From NCBI GenBank assembly GCA_009702965.1, contig WLHB01000002.1, positions 25,757 through 89,756 of the forward strand: 64,000 bases of DNA, in the 5' to 3' direction. The translations under genes were made by a program, and so were the position numbers. Positions 51,624-61,015 of the stretch are shown in pieces; the stretch's first letter is position 1; every line of letters begins with the position of its first letter. This DNA comes from Actinomycetota bacterium (GTDB lineage: Bacteria; Actinomycetota; Actinomycetes; Nanopelagicales; Nanopelagicaceae). Below the pieces are notes generated by a model. That model was not told the origin of the DNA. It did not search any database and saw nothing but the letters and a program-made list of their open reading frames with translations.

Positions 51624-51695
51624 AGCGCCAAGACTAGATGATGATGTACCTTTTGGTTATCGCACGAAGTGAATGCGCAACGAAAGGACCAATCG

Positions 51696-51932
51696 ATGTC
51701 AGTACAGGTTTATATCTTGATTCAAACCGAAGTAGGTAAGGCATCGTCGGTCGCCACTGCAATCAGTTCGATTCCAGGCGTGACCTCTTCTGAAGGCGTA
51801 ACTGGTCCTTACGATGTGATCATGCGCGCTGAATCTCCTTCGATGGAAGATCTAGGTCGAACGATTTTGGCTAAGGTGCAGGCAGTTCCAGGAATCACAC
51901 GGACACTTACCTGCCCGGTTACTCACTTTTAA
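51696..51932 (+). CDS. Stand-alone Lrp/AsnC ligand-binding (RAM) domain protein
   Basis: MSVQVYILIQTEVGKASSVATAISSIPGVTSSEGVTGPYDVIMRAE; no HTH; likely ATG at 51696. Confidence 0.88.
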   Translation: MSVQVYILIQTEVGKASSVATAISSIPGVTSSEGVTGPYDVIMRAESPSMEDLGRTILAKVQAVPGITRTLTCPVTHF

Positions 51933-52996
51933 TTTCCTAGGACACCATTATTTCGCCGCAAGGCGCTCTTAAGCAGATGTGAGATTACTTCTTGATAGCT
52001 CACTCCACTTGCTTCCCACATCTTTGGGAAAACTGAGGTCGCGGTAAATCCAGGCATTGTGTTGAGCTCAGTGATGATCACTTCACCCGCGGGAGTGAGA
52101 AAGAAATCAACGCGAGCCAGCCCGCTGCACCCGAGTGAGGTAAAGGCCTTTACTGCTTGCTCTTGAATCTCTCGTGCGATCTTTTCGGGAATTGGCGCAG
52201 GAAGAGTGATGCTTGTTGCACTATGTAAATACTTGGCTTGGAAATCATAGAACTCAAATTGCGGATCGATCTCAATCTGACCGACGACTGATGCTCGCGG
52301 CAAACCGTCAATTTCAAGGACTGCACATTCAATTTCGCGACCACGTACTTCATTTTCAACTAAAGCCTTGGGATCAAATGAATGTGCTTCAGCAATTGCC
52401 TTATGTAGTTGATCTGCTGATGAAACTTTTGTTGTGCCGCGACTTGAACCACCGCGGGCAGGCTTTACAAAGACTGGATAGCCAAGAGTTGCGATCTCGG
52501 CTGAAATCTTGACTTTCTCTTTCGCCCAATCACCTTCGCGAACTACAAAACCTTCGGCAACTGCGATACCAGCGGCTGCAAAGATCGGTTTGGCAAAAGA
52601 TTTATCCATCGCAACGGCTGAGGCAAGTACCCCCGAACCCACAAAAGGTATATCTGCAATTTCGAGTAACCCTTGGATAGTTCCATCTTCACCATATGGT
52701 CCGTGAAGAAGTGGAAAAACAATATCAATCGCGATTTTTTCACCGTTGATTGAGAATCCATCAGGGCCAATAGCAACGGGTACGCCATCTTCTGCAATTA
52801 CAGGAAGCACATCACCCCGTATCGAGAAGTCAAAATCATCAGGAATTAAGGTCCACTTACCAGATTTGGTTATCCCAATCATTACCGGTTCATACTGATT
52901 GCGATCTATCGCACGAAGGACCCCACCGGCAGATGTACAAGAAATTTCATGCTCGCTGCTACGGCCACCGCAGATAATTGCGACCCTGAGCGTCAT
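51929..52996 (-). CDS. ddl: D-alanine--D-alanine ligase
   Basis: ICGGRSSEHEISCTSAGGVLRAI, LHGPYGEDGTIQGLLE, ELNTMPGFT. Confidence 0.96.
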   Translation of the reverse strand: MTLRVAIICGGRSSEHEISCTSAGGVLRAIDRNQYEPVMIGITKSGKWTLIPDDFDFSIRGDVLPVIAEDGVPVAIGPDGFSINGEKIAIDIVFPLLHGPYGEDGTIQGLLEIADIPFVGSGVLASAVAMDKSFAKPIFAAAGIAVAEGFVVREGDWAKEKVKISAEIATLGYPVFVKPARGGSSRGTTKVSSADQLHKAIAEAHSFDPKALVENEVRGREIECAVLEIDGLPRASVVGQIEIDPQFEFYDFQAKYLHSATSITLPAPIPEKIAREIQEQAVKAFTSLGCSGLARVDFFLTPAGEVIITELNTMPGFTATSVFPKMWEASGVSYQEVISHLLKSALRRNNGVLGN

Positions 52997-53994
52997 CGAA
53001 TGAAATTCTCTGCTTGGGTTGTTATCTCCATTAATCGAGTGAGCGCCTGTTCTGGAGTAAGTGATCCGTTGACGATATCTGCAACGGCCTCAATTACAGG
53101 AACTTCAACTCCCACGCGATGAGCAATCTCAACAATGGCACCTGATGAGGCAACGCCTTCGACAGTTTTCGATCCTTGCGCAATCGCCATGTCCATTGAT
53201 CCTGTTTTACCGAGTAATTCTCCAAAGGTTCGATTTCGCGAAAGTGGCGAACCACACGTTGCGACAAGATCACCCATTCCTGCAAGACCTGCGGCGCTTA
53301 GAGGATCTGAACCATGTGCGGCACAGAGACGAGCGACTTCATTGAGTCCACGAGTAATGAGCATCGCCTGGGTATTTTCGCCGTAACCCATTCCGATAGA
53401 AATTCCTACAGCCAGTGCGATCACATTCTTAATGGCACCAGCTAATTCGCAGCCAAGAAGGTCAACCGATGTGTAGACGCGATAGTACGGAGTGCGGAAG
53501 AGTTCGCGCACATGGTCGGCAACGGCTTGTGAAGTCGAGGCGGCGACAGCTCCTGCTGGTTGGCGCAGGATAAGTTCATCTGCCAAGTTAGGACCCGTGA
53601 GAAGTGCAACTTTATGCTTTCCAAGAACTTCTTCAATAATCTCTGTCATTCGCAACATCGTTGAAACTTCGATGCCCTTGAGAGTACTTACGATTGTGCA
53701 ATCTGCTGAAAAGCGTGGCTTCCATTCATTAAGTGTTGCGCGCAATTGAGTTGAAGGAATTGCCAGTACGTAAATGTCACTGAAGGCAAAGGCTTCATCA
53801 AGATCTGTTGTGGCCTTTAACTGAGTGGGGAGAATTTGACCAGCAAGGTAACGCTCATTGGTATGTGATGTATTAATCTCAGCAACTGTCTCGCTGTTGC
53901 GACCCCACAAGAGGACATCGTTAGCGCCATCGCAGAGAACTTGCGCAAGGGTTGATCCCCATGCGCCTGCGCCAAAGACGGTGATCTTACTCAT
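52993..53994 (-). CDS. gpsA: Glycerol-3-phosphate dehydrogenase [NAD(P)+]
   Basis: VFGAGAWGSTLAQVL, GPNLADEL, GAIKNVIALAVGI, AGLAGMGDLVATC. Confidence 0.96.
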   Translation of the reverse strand: MSKITVFGAGAWGSTLAQVLCDGANDVLLWGRNSETVAEINTSHTNERYLAGQILPTQLKATTDLDEAFAFSDIYVLAIPSTQLRATLNEWKPRFSADCTIVSTLKGIEVSTMLRMTEIIEEVLGKHKVALLTGPNLADELILRQPAGAVAASTSQAVADHVRELFRTPYYRVYTSVDLLGCELAGAIKNVIALAVGISIGMGYGENTQAMLITRGLNEVARLCAAHGSDPLSAAGLAGMGDLVATCGSPLSRNRTFGELLGKTGSMDMAIAQGSKTVEGVASSGAIVEIAHRVGVEVPVIEAVADIVNGSLTPEQALTRLMEITTQAENFIR

Positions 53995-54800
53995 TGCTTC
54001 TTCTCACCTTTTCTGAAATTGCCTGTTCGAGGCAGCTCGGAGGTATGAGGGTCAAAGATAGCCTTAGGTCGCACCTCACCGCGAATCTCTTCGAGTAAAT
54101 CGGTTATTGCGCTCATGACCAGCGCTGTTGCCTCTGCCATTGCTGCGGGATCTTCTTCTTTCCCGTACCAAGGCGATAGGTCTACAGGTTCACCCACTCG
54201 ATAGCGAATTGTTCTACGCGGAAAAATTTTAAACTTTTTACTGTACGGAGGAATGACATCTTGCGTGCCCCACTGCGCAACTGGATAGACCGGTGCCTTT
54301 GAGACAACTGCTAGTCGAGCCGCCCCAGTCTTTGCAACCATGGGCCAGTAATTAGGATCGCGAGTAAGTGTTCCTTCTGGATAGATAGCAATCTGATGGC
54401 CCATCTCAAGAAGTGTGAGCGCATACGAGAGAGCAACTCGCGCCTCTTTACTTTCGCGATCGACCGGTATCTGTCCTGCTGCAAGAAGGATTCTGCCAAT
54501 AATCGGAATTCTAAATACTTGAATCTTTCCAATAAAGCGAGGGGCGCGACCGTTGGAATAGAGAAAGAGGGCCAGGGCGAAGGCATCCAGATACGAAAGG
54601 TGGTTTGAGGCCACAATGACGGGGCCGTTCTTTGGAATTTTATCGCCCGCACGTCCATCATAAGAAGTCATGAGTTTCATGATCGGAATAAGAATGGTGG
54701 CACAAATTTTAAATGTGCGATTTGCGCCAAGTGGATAACCATGTGGAGGATTAAGTCGAATCTTTAAAGGCTTCTTGCTCGAAGAGCTAGATTTCGACAT
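53991..54800 (-). CDS. 1-acyl-sn-glycerol-3-phosphate acyltransferase (PlsC family)
   Basis: SNHLSYLDAFA (HX4D), YPEGTLTRD. Confidence 0.9.
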   Translation of the reverse strand: MSKSSSSSKKPLKIRLNPPHGYPLGANRTFKICATILIPIMKLMTSYDGRAGDKIPKNGPVIVASNHLSYLDAFALALFLYSNGRAPRFIGKIQVFRIPIIGRILLAAGQIPVDRESKEARVALSYALTLLEMGHQIAIYPEGTLTRDPNYWPMVAKTGAARLAVVSKAPVYPVAQWGTQDVIPPYSKKFKIFPRRTIRYRVGEPVDLSPWYGKEEDPAAMAEATALVMSAITDLLEEIRGEVRPKAIFDPHTSELPRTGNFRKGEKKQ

Positions 54801-54860
54801 GTCACAATTCTAAGTCTGTTGAAGGTGTTATGGATGCTCCTTCAAGAAGAAAAGATAAAA

Positions 54861-54895
54861 AAATAAGGCCCACGCGTAATGCGTGGGCCTTATTT
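54861..54895 (-). terminator. Intrinsic terminator of the HU gene
   Basis: Perfect 15-bp stem AAATAAGGCCCACGC / GCGTGGGCCTTATTT with 5-nt loop; T-rich run on minus strand. Confidence 0.92.
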
Positions 54896-54905
54896 ATGAA
54901 GAGAA

Positions 54906-55391
54906 TTACTTCTTCTTACGAACTACCTTCTTCGCAGCCTTCTTAGGTGCTGCCTTCTTAGCAACCTTCTTTGTAGCTGACTTCTTCGCACCCTTCTTAG
55001 GTGCTGCCTTCTTAGCAACCTTCTTCTTAGCTGCCTTCTTAGGTGCTGCCTTCTTGGCTACAGGCTTAGCGACAACCTTTGGCTCTGGCTTTGGAGCTGG
55101 AGCAAGCTTGCGATCTCCAGCAACAACTTCCTTAAGAGCCTTTGCAGGCAAGAAGCGTGCCTTCTTTGAAGCCTTGATCTTGATTGTCTCGCCGGTGAAT
55201 GGGTTACGACCCATGCGTGCCTTGCGATCAACCTTCTTGAACTTACCGAAATCGTTAATCATGACATCTTCACCACGCGCCATTGTGCGAGTAATGGTGT
55301 CAAATACGATATCTACAGCGTGAGCTGCTTCCCTCTTGCTGTCGTTGAAGTGTGGGGCCAACGCGGCAATGAATTGGGCTTTATTCATCAA
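54906..55391 (-). CDS. hupB: HU-family DNA-binding protein with Lys/Ala-rich histone H1-like tail
   Basis: MNKAQFIAALAPHF...RMGRNPFTGETIKIKASKKARF; (K/A/P)-rich C-terminal repeats. Confidence 0.95.
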   Translation of the reverse strand: MMNKAQFIAALAPHFNDSKREAAHAVDIVFDTITRTMARGEDVMINDFGKFKKVDRKARMGRNPFTGETIKIKASKKARFLPAKALKEVVAGDRKLAPAPKPEPKVVAKPVAKKAAPKKAAKKKVAKKAAPKKGAKKSATKKVAKKAAPKKAAKKVVRKKK

Positions 55392-55401
55392 AATCCCCTT
55401 A

Positions 55402-55445
55402 GTTTTACGCTTAAAAATTAAGCATTTGCTTAACCTGTGTAAAAC
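55402..55445. promoter_or_regulatory. Nested/alternating inverted repeats in HU gene leader
   Basis: GTTTTAC(55402-55408)...GTAAAAC(55439-55445) enclosing GCTTAA(55409)-TTAAGC(55418)-GCTTAA(55428). Confidence 0.6.
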
Positions 55446-55530
55446 TTAAACTAGATACAGGGGTGATGCCGTTATTGGTGTGGGCGTGTCGCAATTTAAT
55501 ATTTCTAAGAAATCCCACTTTTTACGCGTA

Positions 55531-55561
55531 AAAAACTCTCATTCTTTGCTTGAGAGTTTTT
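55531..55561 (-). terminator. Intrinsic terminator of the leuCD operon
   Basis: AAAAACTCTCA-9 nt-TGAGAGTTTTT perfect 11-bp stem with T-tract on minus strand. Confidence 0.85.
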
Positions 55562-55618
55562 GCAATCACCATCACCCTGAGCGAAGAACCCTTATTTCAC
55601 GCTCGTTTTTCTTCACAT

Positions 55619-56215
55619 TTAGCGAATAGGAAGCGTTGCAGGCTTATGCGATGGGCGTTTTCCTTCGAAAGTATCGATGGAATCAGTCTGTTTCAGGGTT
55701 AATCCGATGTCATCAAGACCTTCCATCAAACGCCAACGTGTGTAGTCATCGATCGTAAATGAATGTGAGAGCTCGTTATAGGAGACCGTGCGAGTATCAA
55801 GGTCTACGGTGATCGATGTTGTTGGGTTAGCCTCAATTGCTTCCCACATGGCCTCCACATCGCTCTGTGGCAAAATCACTGTGAGAAGACCGCCCTTGAG
55901 CGAATTTCCTCGGAAAATATCGGCAAATCTCGATGAGATGACGACCTTAAATCCATAGTTCTGCAAGGCCCAGACTGCATGCTCTCGCGAAGACCCTGTT
56001 CCGAAGTCAGCGCCAGCGACAAGCACTGTGCCATCTTTAAACTCTTGCTTGTTGAGGACGAAATCTGGATCGTTACGCCATGCCGCAAAGAGGCCATCTT
56101 CGAATCCGCTGCGAGTTACTCGCTTGAGATATACGGCAGGAATAATCTGATCGGTATCGACATTGCTACGGCGCAGCGGAACTCCAGTGCCAGTGTGCTT
56201 AATGAATTTTTCCAT
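55619..56215 (-). CDS. leuD: 3-isopropylmalate dehydratase small subunit
   Basis: [35 protein letters not shown]. Confidence 0.96.
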   Translation of the reverse strand: MEKFIKHTGTGVPLRRSNVDTDQIIPAVYLKRVTRSGFEDGLFAAWRNDPDFVLNKQEFKDGTVLVAGADFGTGSSREHAVWALQNYGFKVVISSRFADIFRGNSLKGGLLTVILPQSDVEAMWEAIEANPTTSITVDLDTRTVSYNELSHSFTIDDYTRWRLMEGLDDIGLTLKQTDSIDTFEGKRPSHKPATLPIR

Positions 56216-56227
56216 GGGCGTATCTCC

Positions 56228-57619
56228 TTACAAATCCGCTGGTGATGAAAGTGTTCCGCGGAGTGCGGTCGCTGCTGCAACAAGTGGGCTAACTAAGTGG
56301 GTACGCCCACCCTTGCCTTGTCGTCCCTCAAAGTTTCGATTTGATGTAGAGGCAGATCGCTCGCCAACTGCTAACTGATCTGGGTTCATTCCAAGACACA
56401 TGGAACATCCGGCGTTACGCCATTCAGCTCCCGCATCGATAAAGACCTTATCTAAGCCTTCGGCCTCTGCCTCTAAACGCACTCGAGCAGATCCTGGAAC
56501 AACCAACATTCGTAGAGTGGATGCGATCTTCTTACCCTTCACGATTTCTGCTGCGCTACGAAGATCTTCGATGCGACCATTTGTACAAGAGCCCAAGAAA
56601 ACAGTGTCAATCACTATCTCTTTAAGGGGTGTACCAGCGGTTAATCCCATGTATTCAAGTGCGCGCTCAGCTGCTGTCCGTTCAGTTGTGTCAGCGTAAT
56701 CCGCAGGGTTTGGAACTTTTGCATTCAGTGGCAAGCCTTGACCCGGGTTTGTTCCCCATGTAACAAATGGCTCTAGCTCATCTGCGTTGAGGTCTACCTC
56801 GACATCAAATACGGCATCGCTATCTGTATAGAGACTCTTCCAATACGCGACCGCTTCATCCCAATTCTCTGGGGCATGCGGCTTTCCCTTAATGTATTCA
56901 AATGTAGTTTCATCCGGTGCGATCAAACCAGCACGAGCACCCGCTTCAATCGACATATTGCAGACAGTCATTCGGCTCTCCATAGAGAGTGCACGAATCG
57001 CACTGCCACGGTATTCGATGATGTAGCCCTGTCCCCCGCCGGTTCCAATCTTTGCAATGATTGCAAGGATAATGTCTTTTGATGTCACACCAGGCTTGAG
57101 AGTTCCTTCCACATTGATTGCCATGGTCTTTGGGCGACTTGATGGCAAAGTCTGAGTAGCAAGAACATGCTCAACTTCAGATGTTCCGATTCCAAAGGCG
57201 ATTGCCCCGAAGGCACCGTGTGTCGATGTATGTGAATCGCCGCAGACGATAGTCATACCTGGCTGAGTGATTCCAAGTTGTGGGCCAACGACGTGAACAA
57301 CGCCTTGTTCAATATCTCCAAGAGAGTGCAGGCGGATGCCAAATTCTTTGCAGTTGGCACGCAGGGTATCTACCTGCAATTTAGAGACAGGATCTGCGAT
57401 GGGTTTGAGAATATCGAGTGTTGGAACATTGTGATCTTCGGTTGCAATTGTTAAATCAGCGCGACGTACTCGGCGATTAGCAAGGCGCAGACCATCGAAG
57501 GCTTGAGGGCTAGTGACTTCATGGATTAAGTGGAGATCGATATAGAGAAGATCAGGCTCACCCTCGGCCTGGCGAACAATGTGTTCGGCCCAAATCTTTT
57601 CTGCAAGAGTTTTGCCCAT
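56228..57619 (-). CDS. leuC: 3-isopropylmalate dehydratase large subunit
   Basis: [15 protein letters not shown] start, [28 protein letters not shown]. Confidence 0.96.
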   Translation of the reverse strand: MGKTLAEKIWAEHIVRQAEGEPDLLYIDLHLIHEVTSPQAFDGLRLANRRVRRADLTIATEDHNVPTLDILKPIADPVSKLQVDTLRANCKEFGIRLHSLGDIEQGVVHVVGPQLGITQPGMTIVCGDSHTSTHGAFGAIAFGIGTSEVEHVLATQTLPSSRPKTMAINVEGTLKPGVTSKDIILAIIAKIGTGGGQGYIIEYRGSAIRALSMESRMTVCNMSIEAGARAGLIAPDETTFEYIKGKPHAPENWDEAVAYWKSLYTDSDAVFDVEVDLNADELEPFVTWGTNPGQGLPLNAKVPNPADYADTTERTAAERALEYMGLTAGTPLKEIVIDTVFLGSCTNGRIEDLRSAAEIVKGKKIASTLRMLVVPGSARVRLEAEAEGLDKVFIDAGAEWRNAGCSMCLGMNPDQLAVGERSASTSNRNFEGRQGKGGRTHLVSPLVAAATALRGTLSSPADL

Positions 57620-57681
57620 CGTTATCCCTCTACTCGCTCTTGATATGTACATCTCATCTGGTGGGATGCTAATATCACTAG

Positions 57682-58398
57682 GTGGATAGAAAGAATAGCG
57701 GAGTCGGCGTACTAGATAAAGCCGTAGCAATTTTGGGCACTCTTGAATCAGGCCCACACTCATTAGCCGAACTCGTTGCAGCCACGGGAATTGCGCGCCC
57801 GACCGCTCACCGCCTCGCGGTCGCACTCGAATTCCACCGTCTAGTCACGCGCGATCTGTCGGGACGATTTATCTTGGGGCAACGCTCTGGCGAACTCGCT
57901 GGCGCTGCCGGTGAAGATCGACTTCTGGCAGCTGCTGGTCCGGCATTGGCAGCACTTCGCGATGCCACTGGTGAATCTGCCCAGCTCTATCGACGTCAAG
58001 GAGATATTCGCATCTGTGTTGCTGTCGCTGAACGCTTATCTGGTCTCCGTGACTCTGTTCCAGTCGGTGCATCACTGACAATGACCGCCGGCTCTGCCGC
58101 ACAAATTCTTCTTGCGTGGGAAGATTCTGAGAAGATTCATCGCGGACTAAAGAATGCACGATTTACCGCCGCTCACTTAGCAGCAGATCGCCGTCGCGGA
58201 TGGGCACAATCTGTTGGAGAGCGCGAAGCAGGCGTTGCATCCGTCTCTGCCCCGGTACGTGGTCCAAATGGAAAGGTGATTGCCGCAGTATCAATTAGCG
58301 GTCCCATTGAAAGACTTGGCCGCCAACCAGGACGGCTTCATGCTGCTTCGGTTGTCGCTACAGCAACACGGCTTACAGAGTATCTAGCAAAGGCCTAA
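57682..58398 (+). CDS. IclR-family transcriptional regulator (NdgR/LeuR-like)
   Basis: [42 protein letters not shown]; divergent from leuC; GTG start. Confidence 0.9.
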   Translation: MDRKNSGVGVLDKAVAILGTLESGPHSLAELVAATGIARPTAHRLAVALEFHRLVTRDLSGRFILGQRSGELAGAAGEDRLLAAAGPALAALRDATGESAQLYRRQGDIRICVAVAERLSGLRDSVPVGASLTMTAGSAAQILLAWEDSEKIHRGLKNARFTAAHLAADRRRGWAQSVGEREAGVASVSAPVRGPNGKVIAAVSISGPIERLGRQPGRLHAASVVATATRLTEYLAKA

Positions 58399-58916
58399 CG
58401 ATCACTCAACTCTAATTCGCGAAGAACGCGGCCGATGATTGAAAAGCTAAATCCTTTACGTTGTAAGAGCGATTGAATCCTGCGAATCTGAACTTCAGGA
58501 GCAAGCCGTGACATGGTGTTGTACTTTTTAAATCCAAGATCAAAGGCTGCGCGATACTCTGATTCATCATCGATCTGATCAAGGGCCTCATCAATCTCTT
58601 CTTGAGTGACACCCTTCTGACGAAGTTCGGTTGCAATAATTCGTTTCGAGATCTTCTTATGGCCATGGCGCGAAGTTGCCCAGGCGATTGCGAATTCGCC
58701 ATCGTTGATTAGCCCAGCTTCGGTCAGGCGAAAAATCACCGCTGCAGCAACATCATCTTCAATCCCCCGATTTTTCAAGTGAGCGAGAAGCTCGCCCTTA
58801 CTTTTCGCCCGCGCCACAAGAGCATTAAGTGCAATTGTGTGAGCTACTTCGTAAGGGTCGAGCCCCTCACCACCTGATTTCGATTCTCGTGGAACCTTTG
58901 CGTAGTGGAGAGAAAT
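58395..58916 (-). CDS. recX: Recombination regulator RecX; probable ATT start at 58916 overlapping the recA stop (TAATT)
   Basis: Conserved RecX N-terminus DPYEVAHTIALNALVARAKSKGELLAHLKNRGI lies partly upstream of the first canonical start (GTG 58817); frame opens after TGA just upstream of ATT. Confidence 0.82.
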   Translation of the reverse strand: MSLHYAKVPRESKSGGEGLDPYEVAHTIALNALVARAKSKGELLAHLKNRGIEDDVAAAVIFRLTEAGLINDGEFAIAWATSRHGHKKISKRIIATELRQKGVTQEEIDEALDQIDDESEYRAAFDLGFKKYNTMSRLAPEVQIRRIQSLLQRKGFSFSIIGRVLRELELSDR

Positions 58917-60010
58917 TAGAACTCAACCTCTGCTGCTGCTTCATCAATTTCAGCGATCAGCTCTGCATCAACTTCTACAGGGACAAATGAGGCGCGGATG
59001 CGTGCCTCAATATCATTGGCTAGATCTGGGTTATCAACCAGGAATGCGCGAGCATTCTCTTTACCCTGACCGAGCTGATCGGTTTCATAGGTGTACCAGG
59101 CTCCAGATTTCTTAACGATACCGAGATCAACGCCCATATCGATAAGAGAACCTTCGCGTGAGATTCCAACGCCGTAGATGATGTCGAACTCTGCCTGCTT
59201 AAATGGTGGGGCCATCTTGTTCTTAACAACTTTGACGCGGGTACGGTTACCGACTGACTCTTGTCCATCCTTAAGAGTTTCGATACGGCGGATATCCAGG
59301 CGAACAGAGGCGTAGAACTTGAGCGCCTTTCCGCCTGTTGTTGTCTCTGGTGAACCGAAGAAGACACCGATCTTGTCACGCAACTGGTTGATAAAGATCG
59401 CTGTCGTCTTTGATTGGTGGAGCGCACCGGTAATTTTACGAAGCGCTTGTGACATCAGGCGAGCTTGAAGACCCATATGTGAATCGCCCATTTCGCCTTC
59501 AATTTCAGCGCGCGGAACGAGCGCTGCAACGGAGTCAACGACAACGAGATCGAGAGCACCTGAACGGACCAACATATCCATAATCTCAAGTGCTTGCTCG
59601 CCTGTATCTGGCTGAGAAACAAGAAGGGCATCGATATCAACGCCGAGCTTCTTCGCATACTCTGCATCGAAAGCATGCTCTGCGTCGATAAAGGCGCAGA
59701 TTCCGCCGAGCTTCTGTGCGCTTGCAATTGCATGCAAGGTAAGAGTTGTCTTACCTGAAGATTCTGGTCCGTAGATCTCTACGATACGTCCACGTGGAAG
59801 TCCGCCGATACCGAGTGCGATATCGAGTGCGACAGATCCGGTTGGAATTACTTCAATAACTTGTGCCTGCTTATCAGACATCTTGATGACCGAACCCTTA
59901 CCAAATTGACGTTCGATCTGGGCGAGGGCGCTATCGAGGGCTTTCTGACGATCAGATGTTGCGCGATCGGATGGTGCATCTGGCTTTGCTTCTTTTGCTG
60001 CCACTTTCAC
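58916..60010 (-). CDS. recA: Recombinase RecA
   Basis: [52 protein letters not shown]. Confidence 0.98.
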   Translation of the reverse strand: MKVAAKEAKPDAPSDRATSDRQKALDSALAQIERQFGKGSVIKMSDKQAQVIEVIPTGSVALDIALGIGGLPRGRIVEIYGPESSGKTTLTLHAIASAQKLGGICAFIDAEHAFDAEYAKKLGVDIDALLVSQPDTGEQALEIMDMLVRSGALDLVVVDSVAALVPRAEIEGEMGDSHMGLQARLMSQALRKITGALHQSKTTAIFINQLRDKIGVFFGSPETTTGGKALKFYASVRLDIRRIETLKDGQESVGNRTRVKVVKNKMAPPFKQAEFDIIYGVGISREGSLIDMGVDLGIVKKSGAWYTYETDQLGQGKENARAFLVDNPDLANDIEARIRASFVPVEVDAELIAEIDEAAAEVEF

Positions 60011-60150
60011 TCCTTAGGTAGAACGTCTGGCCTTTGCCATCCGTTGGGTACGGCCCAGAAGGTACGGAGACCCACCGACGGACCACAGCATCTGGGGAAG
60101 AGCTGTGGGCGGAAGATGGAACCGCTCTGGTTGAACAGGTGTAAGGGTAT

Positions 60151-60166
60151 CCGAACACCTGTTCGA
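60151..60166. promoter_or_regulatory. SOS/LexA box upstream of recA (CCGAACacctGTTCGA)
   Basis: One mismatch to the Gram-positive/mycobacterial-type TCGAAC-N4-GTTCGA consensus. Confidence 0.8.
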
Positions 60167-60249
60167 AAACTAGCACCGCCCACTGACATCACAGGCGGCG
60201 TGTCGCAGATTCCCCCCTTGCTCCGCCTCGAGCAGGCCAGAATGAGGCC

Positions 60250-60807
60250 ATGTTGATCCTGCTCCCGCCTTCTGAGGGGAAGAGAGAGACGCCCACGGGC
60301 CCGCTGCCAGCGATTGCGGTCTATAGCGGAGTTCTCTACAAAGCGTTGGATTACCCCAGCCTTTCAGCGAGCGCCAAGCTTCGCTGCGATAAATCAGTTG
60401 TCATTATCTCGGCGAAATATGGCGCACTCGCGCCCGGCGATCGCATCGAAAGCTATAAAGAGAAGATCAATAACAGCGCCATGCGCCCGATCGTTGAAAA
60501 AAAGTTAGCGCCGTATAAGAAAGATCTCATTATCGATTGCAGGTCATCGACCTATCAGGGTGTCTGGGCTGCTCCGCTCGAGACCACCGTTGCGATACGT
60601 GTCTCTACTGTCGTTGATGGAGTCCGCACCGTCATCACTCATATGTCGAAGAAAACACGGGGCGAGGTCGCCCGGATGCTCATAGTCAATCGCTCTGTAG
60701 CTAAATCACCCGAGGATGTCTATGCCATCGTCTCTGAGACCTATCCCTGCGCGCTTACTCCCCCGACGGATATTGATCCGTGGATCCTAGAAGTGATTGC
60801 AATCTAA
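60250..60807 (+). CDS. yaaA: YaaA (UPF0246) family peroxide stress protein
   Basis: MLILLPPSEGKRE, ISAKYGALAPGDRIESYKEKI. Confidence 0.87.
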   Translation: MLILLPPSEGKRETPTGPLPAIAVYSGVLYKALDYPSLSASAKLRCDKSVVIISAKYGALAPGDRIESYKEKINNSAMRPIVEKKLAPYKKDLIIDCRSSTYQGVWAAPLETTVAIRVSTVVDGVRTVITHMSKKTRGEVARMLIVNRSVAKSPEDVYAIVSETYPCALTPPTDIDPWILEVIAI

Positions 60808-61007
60808 TACTTAAATTTAGCTGTCTGCGTGGGATGTTCGGCGCAGACCGCTCTCCAGATTTCTTGCGCCTCATAACCCTTAGCTAGCGCCTCATTTACT
60901 GTCAGACTATCAAGAGCCGAGATTGCGATATCAGCGCTAAATGAGGATGCCCATTCTTGGCCGAATGAAAGAGAGAGTCGCTCTCGCAGATCAGAAATTC
61001 GCATCAT
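60804..61007 (-). CDS. DUF3046 family protein
   Basis: MRISDLRERLSLSFGQEWASSFSADIAISALDSLTVNEALAKG; near recA. Confidence 0.87.
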   Translation of the reverse strand: MMRISDLRERLSLSFGQEWASSFSADIAISALDSLTVNEALAKGYEAQEIWRAVCAEHPTQTAKFKY

Positions 61008-61015
61008 CTAAAAAA

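Noticed and set aside
54883-55323. 146-aa plus-strand hydrophobic ORF (FFAAFLGAAFLATFF repeats) that looks like a repetitive membrane protein
   Set aside because: It is the antisense reading of the Lys/Ala repeats of the HU tail; composition artefact
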